A stretch of 64,000 nucleotides of DNA, taken from NCBI GenBank assembly GCA_016647705.1, contig CM028339.1:16820803-16884802 (forward strand). The letters run 5' to 3'. Origin of the DNA: Eucommia ulmoides. Taxonomy: Eukaryota; Streptophyta; Magnoliopsida; Garryales; Eucommiaceae. Below are positions 27,719 through 38,122 of this stretch, one piece after another (position 1 is the stretch's first letter; every line of letters begins with the position of its first letter). Under the pieces are notes generated by a model that was not told the origin of the DNA, did no database searches, and saw only the letters and a program-made list of their open reading frames with translations. The translations under genes were made by a program, and so were the position numbers.

Positions 27719-29558
27719 ATTACCCCCAAACTCAGAATTTGCTAGTCCTCGAGCAAAACACCCACACAATACGAGAAAATATAAAAACTAATTACGAAAT
27801 TGAAATCTAAAAATGAAAAAAATACTAAAAACAAAAATGTGTAAGTTTTGATTATCATCTACCGGCCGAAAGATTTTTCCCACATTGGCCCCCAATCCTA
27901 TCAAGTTCAAGCATAAATCATACCATGTGGTGTTCTAGAATTTCAATGTTCAAAAATAGTAAGCGTCATTCTAAATCCTGTTTAAGTGTGTGTGATTAAA
28001 CTCAAATATACTATTATCCATTAATTAGATGGGATTATCCCTAAATATAGTTTATGACTAAAACCTTTAACGTATAGGGAATCCATAAGCCTGACCCAAG
28101 TTCTATTCTCCACTAATATAGGCTCGGAGGTTTATGAAGATCATTAGGGCTTGATTTGGTTTTGGAATAATGGCCACGAGTATATCGGAAATACAAAATA
28201 GGTTAATTGCCGTTAACGTGACGATACCCGAGGCACATGCTTGACTCTTTCTTACTCTCAAAACCCCATAGTTTAATTAGAAACAACCTTGAACAATACA
28301 ATTAAGAACGTAGTACTCACTTGTCAACAAGAAATGCAAAGATTTTTTATTTTATTTTATTATTATTTTTTTTTTCGAACACACCCCCAAACTCATTCGA
28401 TTGTTACAGTTTAAGGGGTGTGCAAAAAGGATTAAGTAACACACCCTCAAACTCATTCAAATTTCTACAATTTTAGGAGTGTAAAAAAATATGGACAACA
28501 TACGACAAGCATGTACTCGAATATCGAACCAATTTAGAAGTTCACCCTAAACCCAACCGCTCACATCAAGTAGCGAAATGCTAACTTGATTCACTCACAT
28601 TGTGCTTTTAATTCGGCGATATATGTTTGGACAAAAATCAATCGGCTAGGGTATTTGTTAAGTGTTCAGAATTGAAACGGCTTTTAGGCTTCGACAGGGT
28701 AACGAGAGATAATTATATTGTATGGTAGGCTTCAAAAGGCTCAAGCGATCAAATGAATGCCTAAATCATATCTCCTAAACAACCTCGCCTAAGGTTTCGT
28801 CTCAAATTTCCCCCAAATCAAGTTCTAGAATACCTATTGTCATGAAATTGAGTGAAGGATAATCAGTTTCAAATCAATTAGATAGTGCTATATTAAGTTT
28901 ATGTGCTCGTGCATTTAGGATCTACAATAACTTTTACTAAAACGATACGTTAAGCACACAGAACACATGAATGAGCTTTACGCTCGACCTCAAAATAATC
29001 AGGGGACAGAATCATCATCGGGTAAAGGCCCAGATGACGTCAAAACTCAGCACAAAATAACAGTTAAACTAAACAAACTAATCTGAAACAATCATGCATA
29101 CGATAAAAATAGTAAAACTTAACTAATAACATAAACACATACTAAATATACTAACACATCACCACCAACTTAACACAGGCATTGCCTAAAATGACCCATC
29201 AACGATCCCAATGACAGTATATAGCATGATATTGAAGACAGGGGTTTAGAACACGTACTTGGGAGGTAAGAGAATCTCGCCTCCGACTCAAATCAATGGA
29301 GATATATCTAACTTATTTGTGACCCTGGGTTGTCTCCCAAGAAGCGCTTGGTTTAATGTCCTCGGCCCGACACATGCCCTCAAGACTAGTGAGATTTTGC
29401 AATGTAAGAAACACAAGAGTATCTATCGATCTAATATCTTCAAGCCACCTGTAGGAAAACAAAAACAAAACTACCAAAAAAATTATATACACTAAAAAAT
29501 ACCTAAATTAAAATCAAGTTATTTACTCACAATATCAATAATAATACTCCTTTGCCAA
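27719..29558 (-). other. Internal region without coding capacity
   Basis: The polypurine tract adjoins 27718. 28378-28500 holds two copies of a unit of about 60 bp starting AACACACCC(C/T)CAAACTCATTC. Near 29330 the - strand reads AAACCAAGCGCTTCTTGGGA followed by GACAACCC, a motif I associate with the 3' untranslated part of Athila elements; it lies only about 230 bp from the PBS, which suggests that gag-pol was deleted. Confidence 0.6.
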
Positions 29559-29702
29559 TCCCCGGCAACGGCGCCAAAAACTTGGTGTATGTTGCCGGAA
29601 ACTAAATCTGATAACAACCAATCCCCGGCAACGGCGCCAAAAACTTGGTGTACGTTGCCGGAAACTAAATCTGACAACAACCAATCCCCAGCAACGGCGC
29701 CA
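29559..29702 (-). repeat. Triplicated primer-binding site, 63 bp period
   Basis: The 18-mer TCCCC(G/A)GCAACGGCGCCA (tRNA-Asp type on the - strand) occurs at 29559-29576, 29622-29639 and 29685-29702. Spacing is exactly 63 bp, and the intervening text (AAAACTTGGTGTA(T/C)GTTGCCGG, AACTAAATCTGA) is almost identical. The copy beside the LTR carries a G-to-A change. Confidence 0.95.
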
Positions 29703-29708
29703 AAAACT

Positions 29709-31300
29709 TGGCGGCCGCAATTTATGCGCTGTCACTTTCACCACAAACGTACGAATCAAGTTTTAGTATAATGGACCTTTCGATCAGGTATTGTATCCAC
29801 AGGGATTGGTTGAGATTACTATTGAGTACCGCGATTGTCATAACCCGACTTTATCTAAGCGACAAAAATGGAATATAAAATTTAATACTAATACTAAAAT
29901 ACTAATTTAACTATACTAATACTATATTGAAATAGTTTTGAGAGAATAGGTTGTCTAGGGATTAGTTTCGTTTACGAATACGTGTTCGATCTCGTTTTAG
30001 TTTATATTAACGGCGTTCGACTTATATGACAATCTCAGTTCGTAAACTCCTCTGCCACCTCTCCTGAGTATAAGATGGGGGAATACGCGACTTCATGCCA
30101 ACGTCGAAGTCTCCTTCAACGTCTTAACGACCCTAGGCCGCATGAGTCTCGCCCCAACGTCATCGATTGTACATAATCCAACTCCCTCCCAGGTTATTGG
30201 ATTGTCGCATTGTGTTTACCCTATTGACAATCTCAATTCTAAAACTCCCCCGTCACCTCTCTCGAGTGTAAGACGAGAGAATACGTGACTTTGCGTTAAC
30301 GCCGAAGTCCTCTTCAACGTCTTAACGACTCTAAGTCACGTAAGTCTTGCCCCAACGTCATAGATTGTCCACAATCCTAACCCTGACCGGGTTATTGGAT
30401 CATGGCGTTCGTTTATTCTAGTCCGAATCCGAGATTTGTCAAACCCCGTATTCTTATAACATCATTATCATAACATGATAAACAAATAATACGTCACACA
30501 CAATCAAAATAACGAAGAACATCCACAAACAAAATACAAACTCAATTAAACAACGTATTCATAAATTATATTAATAATCCCTATACAACGCATGTTTAGC
30601 CAATGGCCATAACCATGTATTCAATGTAAAATAGCATAAAATATACTCAACAACTACCAAAATGAAGAAAACAAAGGGAAGAAACGAGCGACTTAGCCTA
30701 TATCCAAAGAATTGGTCCTAGAACCGTCGAACTATCGCTTCCTCTTCATCTTCCACCTCAGGTTGAGAACTCTCCCTCAAAAATCTCTAAACCTAACCCT
30801 AAAATATAGCCTAAGGCCTTAGGGGCCGAAGAGCTCGGAAGAGAGGAGGAGAGAAGGGTATAAATAGGCCAAAAAATATATAAACTGTGTAGAAGCCACC
30901 ACCGCGGCCATGGGATTCACTGCCGCGCCGGTGGGTATGTCAGTTCACTATTCGCCTAGGCAGTGGAGAAGGTAGTGGAAGTTAGGAACTCTTTGTTGTT
31001 TCACCGCCTAGGCGGTGAATCCCACCGTCTAGGTGGTGAGTTTACAGCATCATAGCCCTTCTCAGCTTCTTCACCGCCGCAGCGGTGGGCTTGTTTGCAG
31101 AATCTTGCCACCTTGCTCATTTTTTTACCATTCTCCGACCGTTCTGATCGTTTATGCTCTGATTTCATACCTTTTCACTCTACGCATCTGTTTTAATACA
31201 AAAAGAATAAAAATATATTAAAACATATAAAAATAACTATAAAACTACTCTAAAACTAACAAAATCGGTTTGAAAATACGTAGGTAGATCACACCTATCA
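29709..31300 (-). repeat. 5' LTR of the Athila-like element
   Basis: 1592 bp, partner of 26155-27718, ending ...GCGGCCGCCA on the - strand 6 bp before the first PBS. It has the same 198 bp internal duplication (GACAATCTC at 30028 and 30226) and the CACCGCCTAGGCGGTG palindrome near 31001. Confidence 0.92.
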
Positions 31301-31317
31301 GGAAGCAAAAAACTATA

Positions 31318-31806
31318 TCGTACAAGTGATTGTTGAAATCAACACATCTACAAAGTTTTTAAAACCAAAATAAAAATAAAAATACACAATCGATATAATT
31401 TTTATTGTTTTTTTTAAAAGATCATGAATTTGCACATAAAAACTACAAAATTCATAGTTAAAGTCTTCGTAAATCGATTTATTTGATGGGATTTATTGTA
31501 TTAAACTAATTTCTCAAATAACTGAAATCAAAATTAGTTATTAATAGAAATTATATTTAAAAAATACAGAATAGAAATGAAAAGATCCCTTGTGACGCAT
31601 ACATGAACTATATCTTACAATATACCTACAAAATTGTAAAATTTAAAAAATACAAAATAAATAATCTTGAGCGGATTTTAATTTAGATAACAAATTTAGA
31701 GTTCAAAATACAAATTTCATAGTTAAAGTGTTCATAAATCGAGTTACTTGATAATTTTTGGTGTATTAGCATATTTCCTAAAATAACGAAAGTCATAGAT
31801 CAATTA
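31318..31806 (+). repeat. Tandem repeat copies 2 and 3, right of the LTR element
   Basis: 31326-31590 repeats the 25846-26150 unit (TGTTGAAATCAACACAT...GAAAAGATCCC). 31600-31806 is a shorter, more diverged third copy (ACAAATTTCATAGTTAAAGTGTTCATAAATCGA). Confidence 0.7.
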
Positions 31807-32591
31807 TGACGAGGGTATTTTCGGGCACCACTGAGTCAGAACCTGGAACCCAACCACGTGTTCATCCTCGTCGTGTCATGGACACATTTCGAAGTCCACA
31901 GTGTCACGTGGGAACATACGCCGACCAAAGCTCCTCCCTGGAATTCCCTTTGCACCCAGGAAGGAGCAAGATGCCCTGTAGAGAAGTTGCTACCCTGAGC
32001 TCTGTGCCATGCCCTAGACAGCAACTTCAGAGACGTAGCCATTCATCTCGATCGACTCCCCATTCCAGCTTATTTTTCCTCTAGGACTCCACGGATCTCC
32101 ACTCTCCTCTACCAGCTCACCACCAAAAGCCTAACAGAGGTCGGGATTCGCCAAATGAACCCAAAACCCAAGCCCAGTGATTATCTCCTAAACGCTCCAG
32201 ATTATCGGCTAAACACATGGTTTTGCCTACTAACCGTGTTTAGGCCTGACTGATCATCTCCAATACCTATACATACCAGGGGCTATGCAAACCCGAGGAA
32301 GGCTTTATTACGCAAATACTTTGAGTTCATTTGTTTACTTGATGCATTTTTACACCTTTTCTCTTTGAGCTCTTATTCTCACATCGAAGGGGTTTCACCG
32401 GGATAAATCTTGGCCTGAACCTTCTGCAGGTACCACTCCTTGAGGAGTAGGACTCTGGACACAGTAGGTTAGTCCTCCCAGGACCTTGTACAGCTCATGT
32501 GAAGAATTTTCAACCGTGACTTCACCTCAACAAAAGGACACATGTTATCTCATTGGACCATACTCGAGGTGTTAACCACTTTGGGACATCA
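31807..32591 (+). repeat. 5' LTR of the Tat-like element (LTR family B)
   Basis: 785 bp, TG..CA. It matches the solo LTR at 60442-61238 in order and text (GGGTATTTT(C/T)GGGCACC, CACCGGGATAAA, GAGGTGTTAACCA versus GAGGCGTGTACCA) and a - strand fragment at 52938-53258. Confidence 0.88.
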
Positions 32592-32597
32592 ACAATT

Positions 32598-32615
32598 TGG
32601 TGTCGTCTGTGAAAA
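32598..32615 (+). other. PBS of the Tat-like element
   Basis: TGGTGTCGTCTGTGAAAA, which differs from the usual TGGCGCCGTCTGTGGGAA by C-to-T and G-to-A changes, as expected from methylation-driven decay. It lies 6 bp after the LTR. Confidence 0.75.
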
Positions 32616-32666
32616 TTGTATAAAAAGCCTTCCCTTGATTATTTCTCTCCGCTCAGCTGAGCTTGG

Positions 32667-32903
32667 ATGATCATAAGGTCTGGTCGAACAGATAAACCCG
32701 GAACAGAAGAAAGAGAAGACATGTCAAGAACACTAAGGATACCCCCAACTCCCACTAACGAGGATAATTGTCCCCCTCCCCCCAAGACTAGGCAGGATGA
32801 TCCACTCTACCACTTGGGACTGTGGGACAGACTTCAGGAGTTATGGAGGCATCTCGGGTTGATCTCCTTGAACACCAAATGAGTGTGTTCAAGTCATGCG
32901 TAC
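32667..32903 (+). pseudogene. Start of Tat-like gag, interrupted
   Basis: A 71-codon frame starting MIIRSGRTDKPGTEEREDM with a proline-rich stretch (RIPPTPTNEDN, PPPPK), as at the N-terminus of Tat-type gag. It stops at 32880-32882 and the solo LTR cuts the sequence at 32904; homologous frames resume after 34307. Confidence 0.6.
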
Positions 32904-34307
32904 TGGTGGCGGAATATTACGTTGCCACTTTCACCACAAATATACGGGTCAAGTTTTAGTATAGATGGGAAGGAGTAAGAGTTGTCGTATCCACAGGAAT
33001 TGGTTGAGATTATTATCAAGTACCGCGATTGTCATAACCTAACTTTATCTAGGCGATATAAATTGAGTTTATAATTAATTAATACTAATACTAAGTTAAT
33101 AAATCTAACTATACTAATATTATATTAAGATGTTTAGGAAAAATATTGCCTAGGGATTAACTTCATTTACAAAAACGTGTTTGATCCCGTTTAGTTTACA
33201 ATAACGGCGTTTGACCTATTCGACAATCTCTGCGTCGTAAACTCACTCGCTACCTCTCCTGAGTGTAAGACGAGTGAAAATGCAATTTCGCGTCAACGAA
33301 AAAGTCCCCCTCAATATCTTAACGATACTAGGTCACATGAGTCTTGCCCTAACGTCATTGATTACATACTTTCTAACTCTCTCCTGGGTTATTAGATCGT
33401 AGCGTTGTGTTTATCCTAATCTGAATTTGGGGTTATCTCTCCCGAGTGTCAAATTCCGTATTCTCTAATTATCTAAACAAATATAATATCAAAGAATAAC
33501 GGTAAACACAATCGAAATAGCGAAGAACAACCATTAACGAAACACAAACTCAAACAAACAACGATTTCATAAATATTATTAATCCCTAGATAAAATCCAT
33601 TTAGCTCATGGCCATAACCGTTTTTACAACAAGAATAGAGCTAAACATGCTCAACAATCTAATAAAATTAAGAAACTATAGGGAGAAACGAAAGAACTTA
33701 GCTATAGTCTGAATATTTACCGCTAAATCCGTTCAACGATCGCTTCTCCTTCTTAGCAACGTGTTCATCTCCTTTGGAATTGTTGAGCACTCTCCAAAAT
33801 ACTATCTAAAATATCCTAAGACCTTAGGGGTCTCTAATGGTCGGGGTAGAGGAGAGGAGGAAGATATAGGGCTCCAAAATATTTAAATAAATATCTAAAG
33901 TGTGTGCAGAGTGACTACCGTAGCAGTGGGTTTCACCGTCGCAGCGGTGGGTAAGTCGGTTTGGTCACGACCTTGGTGGTGGACTCAGGGGTGGGAGCAG
34001 AGACCTTCCTGTTGTTTCACCGCCTCAGCGGTGGGCTTTCAAGAATATATTGGCCTTCTCTGCATATTGACCGCAGTGGCGGTAGTCTGGACGCCGTGGC
34101 AGTGGGCTGCTGGTCTAAATTTTGCCCTTATATTTGTTTTCTCACCATTCTTGATCCGATTTGATCGTTTTATGATCTGTTTTCATCATTTTTCACCCCC
34201 ACACACCTAATTTATACAAAAATAAATAAAAACATATTAAAATACTATAATAACACTCAAAAACTAACAAGTTCGTTTAGAAATAGATAGGCAAATTACA
34301 CCTATCA
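32904..34307 (-). mobile_element. Solo LTR with perfect target duplication
   Basis: 1404 bp, TGGTGGCGGAATA...TACACCTATCA on the + strand, related to the 26155/29709 LTRs but without their 198 bp duplication. CGTAC flanks it on both sides (32899-32903 and 34308-34312), a perfect 5 bp duplication. It arose by recombination between the two LTRs of a full element. Confidence 0.93.
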
Positions 34308-34312
34308 CGTAC

Positions 34313-34950
34313 AACTCATCCTCGTGCACTTGCCGCTACCCCTTGTTCAAGGTGGACTAACTCTCCAGACTATAGTGCCCGAGGAGCCACCTCAAGACCA
34401 CGATATTTTCATGAACACTTTGAATGGGCATGTGCTCGAGAGCCGCCCTCCGCCTCGCAAACCTAAGTTTGCGGAACGAGAGAGGGGGGCCCCCCGCAAT
34501 GCCAAGATCTCCACCTCTTCTGCCATGCGAATTTGTGACAAGGGACTTGTCTGTGACCCCTAACGGTCGAGCTCTTCATCATCCAGCTAGGTCCAACCTC
34601 AGAGGCCGGCTCAAACATAAATTCGACTCCTACTCACCTTCCCCCATCACTATGTGGCCGAAGCTACAGGTAGTTATATACGGGGAAAGCTCTTAGTAGG
34701 GAAAATTGTAGAGCGTCGCCTGGCTGACATAGAAGCCCGCCTCCAAGAGGTCAGTGGGGGTCGGGCAGGACTAAACATTATTACGAAGGTGAGGCCTCCG
34801 TTTGTGGAAGAAGTTCTGAAAGAAGTAGCGCCGAAGTACTTTACTCACCCCTAGATGAGTTCGTATGATGTAATGTTAGATCATGTTGACCACCTGTCCA
34901 TGTTCAAGTCTCATATGGACATGCAGGTGGCCTCTGTAGCTCTGCGGTGT
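34313..34950 (+). pseudogene. Tat-like gag remnant
   Basis: Frames here include RGKLLVGKIVERRLADIEARLQ and VRPPFVEEVLKEVAPKYFTHP, then a stop, then MSSYDVMLDHVDHLSMFKSHMDMQ and SVALRC. This follows the gag core pattern PFxxxILxxxxPxxFxxP...YDGxxDPxxHLxxF...DAxxCR. Several stops break it. It continues the gag interrupted at 32904. Confidence 0.75.
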
Positions 34951-35212
34951 AGTGTAAGATCTAATTTTTGCATGTGCATATTTTTTTTTAATTGCATTTT
35001 GTAGTATTTAAAAAAAAAGAAAGTCAATGTGTCATTTAAATTTCACATCAATTTTTTTTAAGGGGTTATTATGATATTTAAAAGTTTGATTTTGACTTTT
35101 AAAAATTTGAGGGGGCCAATTATTATTTTAAAATGTTAATTTTAACTTTTGGGCTTAAATGATAATTAAGGCAGTGTTTGGTAACAACTCTCATCCCAAC
35201 CATTCCCATCCC
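34951..35212. other. AT-rich insert with a MITE-end fragment
   Basis: AT-rich sequence beginning at TAAGATCTAATTTTTGC, then GGCAGTGTTTGGTAACAACTC at 35172-35192 and CATCCCAACCATTCCCATCCCACC. The last part resembles the ends of the palindromic elements at 39728-41987. It interrupts gag. Confidence 0.45.
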
Positions 35213-35999
35213 ACCCTAGTCCGAATTCGGGGTTACCTCTCCCGAGTGTCAAATCCCAATTTCTCAATATATCTTAACAAATATATAAATGAAGTGAAAT
35301 AATAATAAACACAATCGAATAGGCAAGAACAACTGTTAACGAAACACGGATTCAAACAAACAACGTATATTAGTAAACTATATCAATCCTATAGATAATC
35401 AACGTTTAGCTCTTGGATATAACCATATATTCAATAATAATTCATATATACATGATCAAACAACCAAAAATGAGTTAAGAATAAAGAGAGAAACAAGGGA
35501 GGATAGCCGTTATCTGAAGGTGGCGTCCGTAAAAACCGCTCCAATCTTGTTTCCTCTTCTCCAATTTTTTTCCTCCACTTTGGTTGGTTGAGAGCTCTCG
35601 AAAACACTCCCATAGTGTTCTACAAAAAATCAAAATGGAATGGGAACAAAAAAGGAACAAAACAAATATTTAGAAAAATATCCTAAAACTTTACAGGTAG
35701 GGGCTTCACCGCTGCAACAGTCAAAAGCACCGTTGCAGCGGTGGGGATGTCGGTAGGCTCACCACTGTAGCGGTAGAAAATTAGTGGCATTCTATTCTTT
35801 CATCACTGCAGCGGTGAAGCTACTACTCTTTCTTTTGATCCTCTTGATCGTTTTTCCACCGATTGTCTCATTTTTCAACCGTTTTCGTTCCTAACCCCTA
35901 TTTTGAATATAAATAAATAAAAACAAATTAAAACATAATAAGAATACTTAAAAACTACCAAATTCGATTTGAAAATAGATAGATAAATTTTACCTATCA
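35213..35999 (-). repeat. Truncated LTR, same superfamily as 32904-34307
   Basis: Shares CTAGTCCGAATTCGGGGTTACC, CTCCCGAGTGTCAAATCCC, CACCG-type palindromes at 35710-35815 and the end TTTACCTATCA with 32904-34307. Its left part is missing and it abuts the MITE fragment. Confidence 0.82.
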
Positions 36000-36889
36000 C
36001 TTGATGCTCAACATCAAGGGTAACAACCAGATCATCTCCAGAGATCAATTATCTGTACCCGGGAAAAGACCAAGGTCATCCACCAAGGGCAGGGAATTGA
36101 TCGGGTCTAAGGGCCTACAGTTAAGTACGTCTCCCTACTAATAGACTATAAGTCCAGTGTTTTAAAAGGGAAGGTGTTCCTGCATGGACTAAATGGAGAT
36201 AACCTGAAAAGATTCTTGAATGAGCTTGACTATGGAGAACTCCCCGATGACCAGCCACGGGGGACTAATCGCTACATTGCGCCCCTTCGGATCGAGAGGA
36301 CCAGGCACCTTTGAAACTCTCCTCCTAAGTCCACAACACGATTTCTTTACGGTCAACTCATGCTCCGGACTGGGGGTGCTAGTGGTCTATGGCCCTGGGT
36401 AGAGATGATAAGTTTTTAAAAAAAAAAAAAAATCAAATTTTACAACTCTAAAAACAGTACCAAGTAGAAAGCGACTTGACGAAATCACCGGGAGGAAAAA
36501 ATAGACTATGAAGTACCCTGGCTATGTCGCTTAGAAGCTTACACGCTCGCGTATAGAAAAGTAGGAATAAGTGAAAATGAGTGTACAAAATCCTAAGTGT
36601 TGAACAAGCGACAGTCTAGAGCTCAGTCCTCTCCACCCTCATTATGAGGGGCGTCCGTGCATAGAGAAGTAACATTATTCTCGCCCTCCTCAGGGGGGCC
36701 CTCGTCATCTTTGTCCTCTCCAGTGCCTCTGTGCTTGGCACAACCCTCCGTCTTTGGGAACTTCATCCCACAAGGCCAGCAGAAGAATCAAAATACAGGT
36801 AGTAGATAGTCGTCATGGTAGTCATCTCCAAAGGCACCGTCCAGGGGTTCAGCCTCAATACCCCGTGACCGCTATCATCAGGTTTGGCG
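36000..36889 (+). other. Decayed internal region of the Tat-like element
   Basis: A frame fragment around 36130-36330 (LIDYKSSVLKGKVFLHGLNG, RYIAPLRIERTRHL) may derive from gag-pol, but no catalytic motif is visible. A 17 nt poly-A run lies near 36418-36433. I cannot assign it further. Confidence 0.4.
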
Positions 36890-37085
36890 GGCACTGCCCT
36901 GCCATGCTATTCCTAGTCAGCAAGGTCCCAATGGCGATCCTCTCCAAAAAATGCAATTCAGGGCCATCCAGAAGTTTCGCCTCATCTCCTCTGGTTGGCA
37001 TAATCTTATCCTACGCCCTTCGCCCTGCCATGCTCCCTCTGGCTAGTAGAACGCAGATGGGGGCCTTCTCCAAGTGTATCGATTA
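36890..37085 (+). repeat. Tandem repeat with period about 132 bp
   Basis: CCCTGCCATGCT(A/C)(T/C)(T/C)C followed by a CT(A/G)GT(C/A)(A/G)G block and GATCCTCTCC or GCCTTCTCC occurs twice, near 36896 and 37028. It lies in the untranslated stretch before the 3' LTR, where Tat and Athila elements often carry such arrays. Confidence 0.65.
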
Positions 37086-37564
37086 GAGTTCAAAGTAAGC
37101 AGTGCCCTGACGTGCTTAATGTGCTCTCCCCTCAAGCCTTACTCGTCTAGAGAGTAACCACAAAAAATATCGTGTCGAAGTAAAGCCTAAGACTCAGGGG
37201 CCCCAAAAAGACCAGCCAGGGTGGCTTGGCAATGCCATGCCTATCGACATGCAGGTCTGTTGGCACGCCGACTTACCCTGAGGGACTAAAAACATGTTGG
37301 CCCCTTGGGGCCAACGCTAACCCCAAAAAATGGGTCCCTAGCCCTCCTAAAGGCTAGCTACCCAGGCTCAAGTATCCTGCTAGCCCCAGTTGGTCCAGTG
37401 TACCCGACCCAGCAGCGATCGATCGACCGCCCTGGCTATCGGGCAATCCTTGAAGAATTGTCTGTCTTGCCCTTTGCCCATTCGTAGTGCACGTCTCCTG
37501 GAGTTGCATTTTTTATCTTTTCTGCGATGAATGCCAGTTTATGCGCCGAATATGTTAATAGTTC

Positions 37565-37807
37565 AAAAAATGTTGCCCAGAAAATTGAGAATTTCGGGAT
37601 CGTCCTGTCGTGCTACCTAACCTCGGAGTCTTGCCGTATGGGGGCCTATTTCAAATTTGCTCCCCAGAAAAAGTCAACCGTGAGAAAAATATTTCCCATA
37701 AATTCAAAGAAATTTCGGAGTCACCCTGTCGTGCTACCTTACCCCCGGAGCCAAGCCGTATGGTAGCCTATTCCAAATTAGCCCTCCAAATAAAGTTAAC
37801 GGTTAGA
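37565..37807 (+). repeat. 121 bp tandem duplication before the 3' LTR
   Basis: Both units contain CCTGTCGTGCTACCT(A/T)AC, GGAG(T/C)C(T/A)(T/A)GCCGTATGG, GCCTATT(T/C)CAAATT and GTTAACG-like or GTCAACCGTGAGA ends. Units run about 37565-37685 and 37686-37807. Confidence 0.85.
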
Positions 37808-38071
37808 AAGTGCCATGAAGAACTCTGTCGTCGATAGGGTTGCCCAAAAGGGCACGTGTCTGCCTCCCAAGATGTCTAATAGCCTGGAGGCCAGCGCCGT
37901 GGAACCCAAGACCTGCAGGCCAGCAAGACAGACCTCTGGTCAACAAAGAGCTCCAAAGAGCCGACTAAGGTTTTTTTTTCATGCTTCAAAGTCTCTAGGA
38001 TGCCTATTCCAGCCAGAAATTGATATCCCTGACCGTCTCGCTTCCCTTGCCATACAGAACTAAGAGGCAAC

Positions 38072-38122
38072 TAATAAGGGTATTTTTTAACATCACTGAG
38101 TCAGCACTTGGGACCCAACCAC
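38072..38122 (+). repeat. Stub of the 3' LTR (family B)
   Basis: TAATAAGGGTATTTT...CACTGAGTCAGCACTTG...ACCCAACCAC aligns with the first about 50 bp of 31807-32591, then the similarity stops. Confidence 0.75.

Larger units (their letters stand above)
26155..31300 (-). mobile_element. Non-coding Athila-like LTR element
   Basis: 5146 bp bounded by LTRs 26155-27718 and 29709-31300. Flanks GCAAG (26150-26154) and GGAAG (31301-31305) match at 4 of 5 positions. On the - strand the 5' LTR (29709-31300) is followed by TGGCGCCGTTGC(C/T)GGGGA, complementary to the tRNA-Asp 3' end, the priming site of Athila-type gypsy elements. The internal part is only about 2 kb and has no gag or pol frame. A polypurine tract (GAGTTTGGGGGTAATT) abuts the 3' LTR. 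It is either a deletion derivative or a LARD-like non-autonomous element that needs proteins from relatives. LTRs are about 90% alike over the first 280 bp by eye. Confidence 0.9.
31807..38122 (+). mobile_element. Tat-like Ty3/gypsy element, decayed and invaded
   Basis: Starts with an LTR (31807-32591, TGACGAGGG...GGACATCA), then a PBS related to TGGCGCCGTCTGTGGGAA at 32598, gag-like frames, tandem repeats at 36890-37807 and the first 51 bp of a 3' LTR at 38072-38122 that repeats GAGTCAGCACTTG and ACCCAACCAC. RT and integrase are not recognisable, so most of pol has been lost. Two foreign LTRs sit inside (32904-34307 and 35213-35999). The 3' LTR is cut off after 51 bp, so no target duplication can be read. 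Confidence 0.82.
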
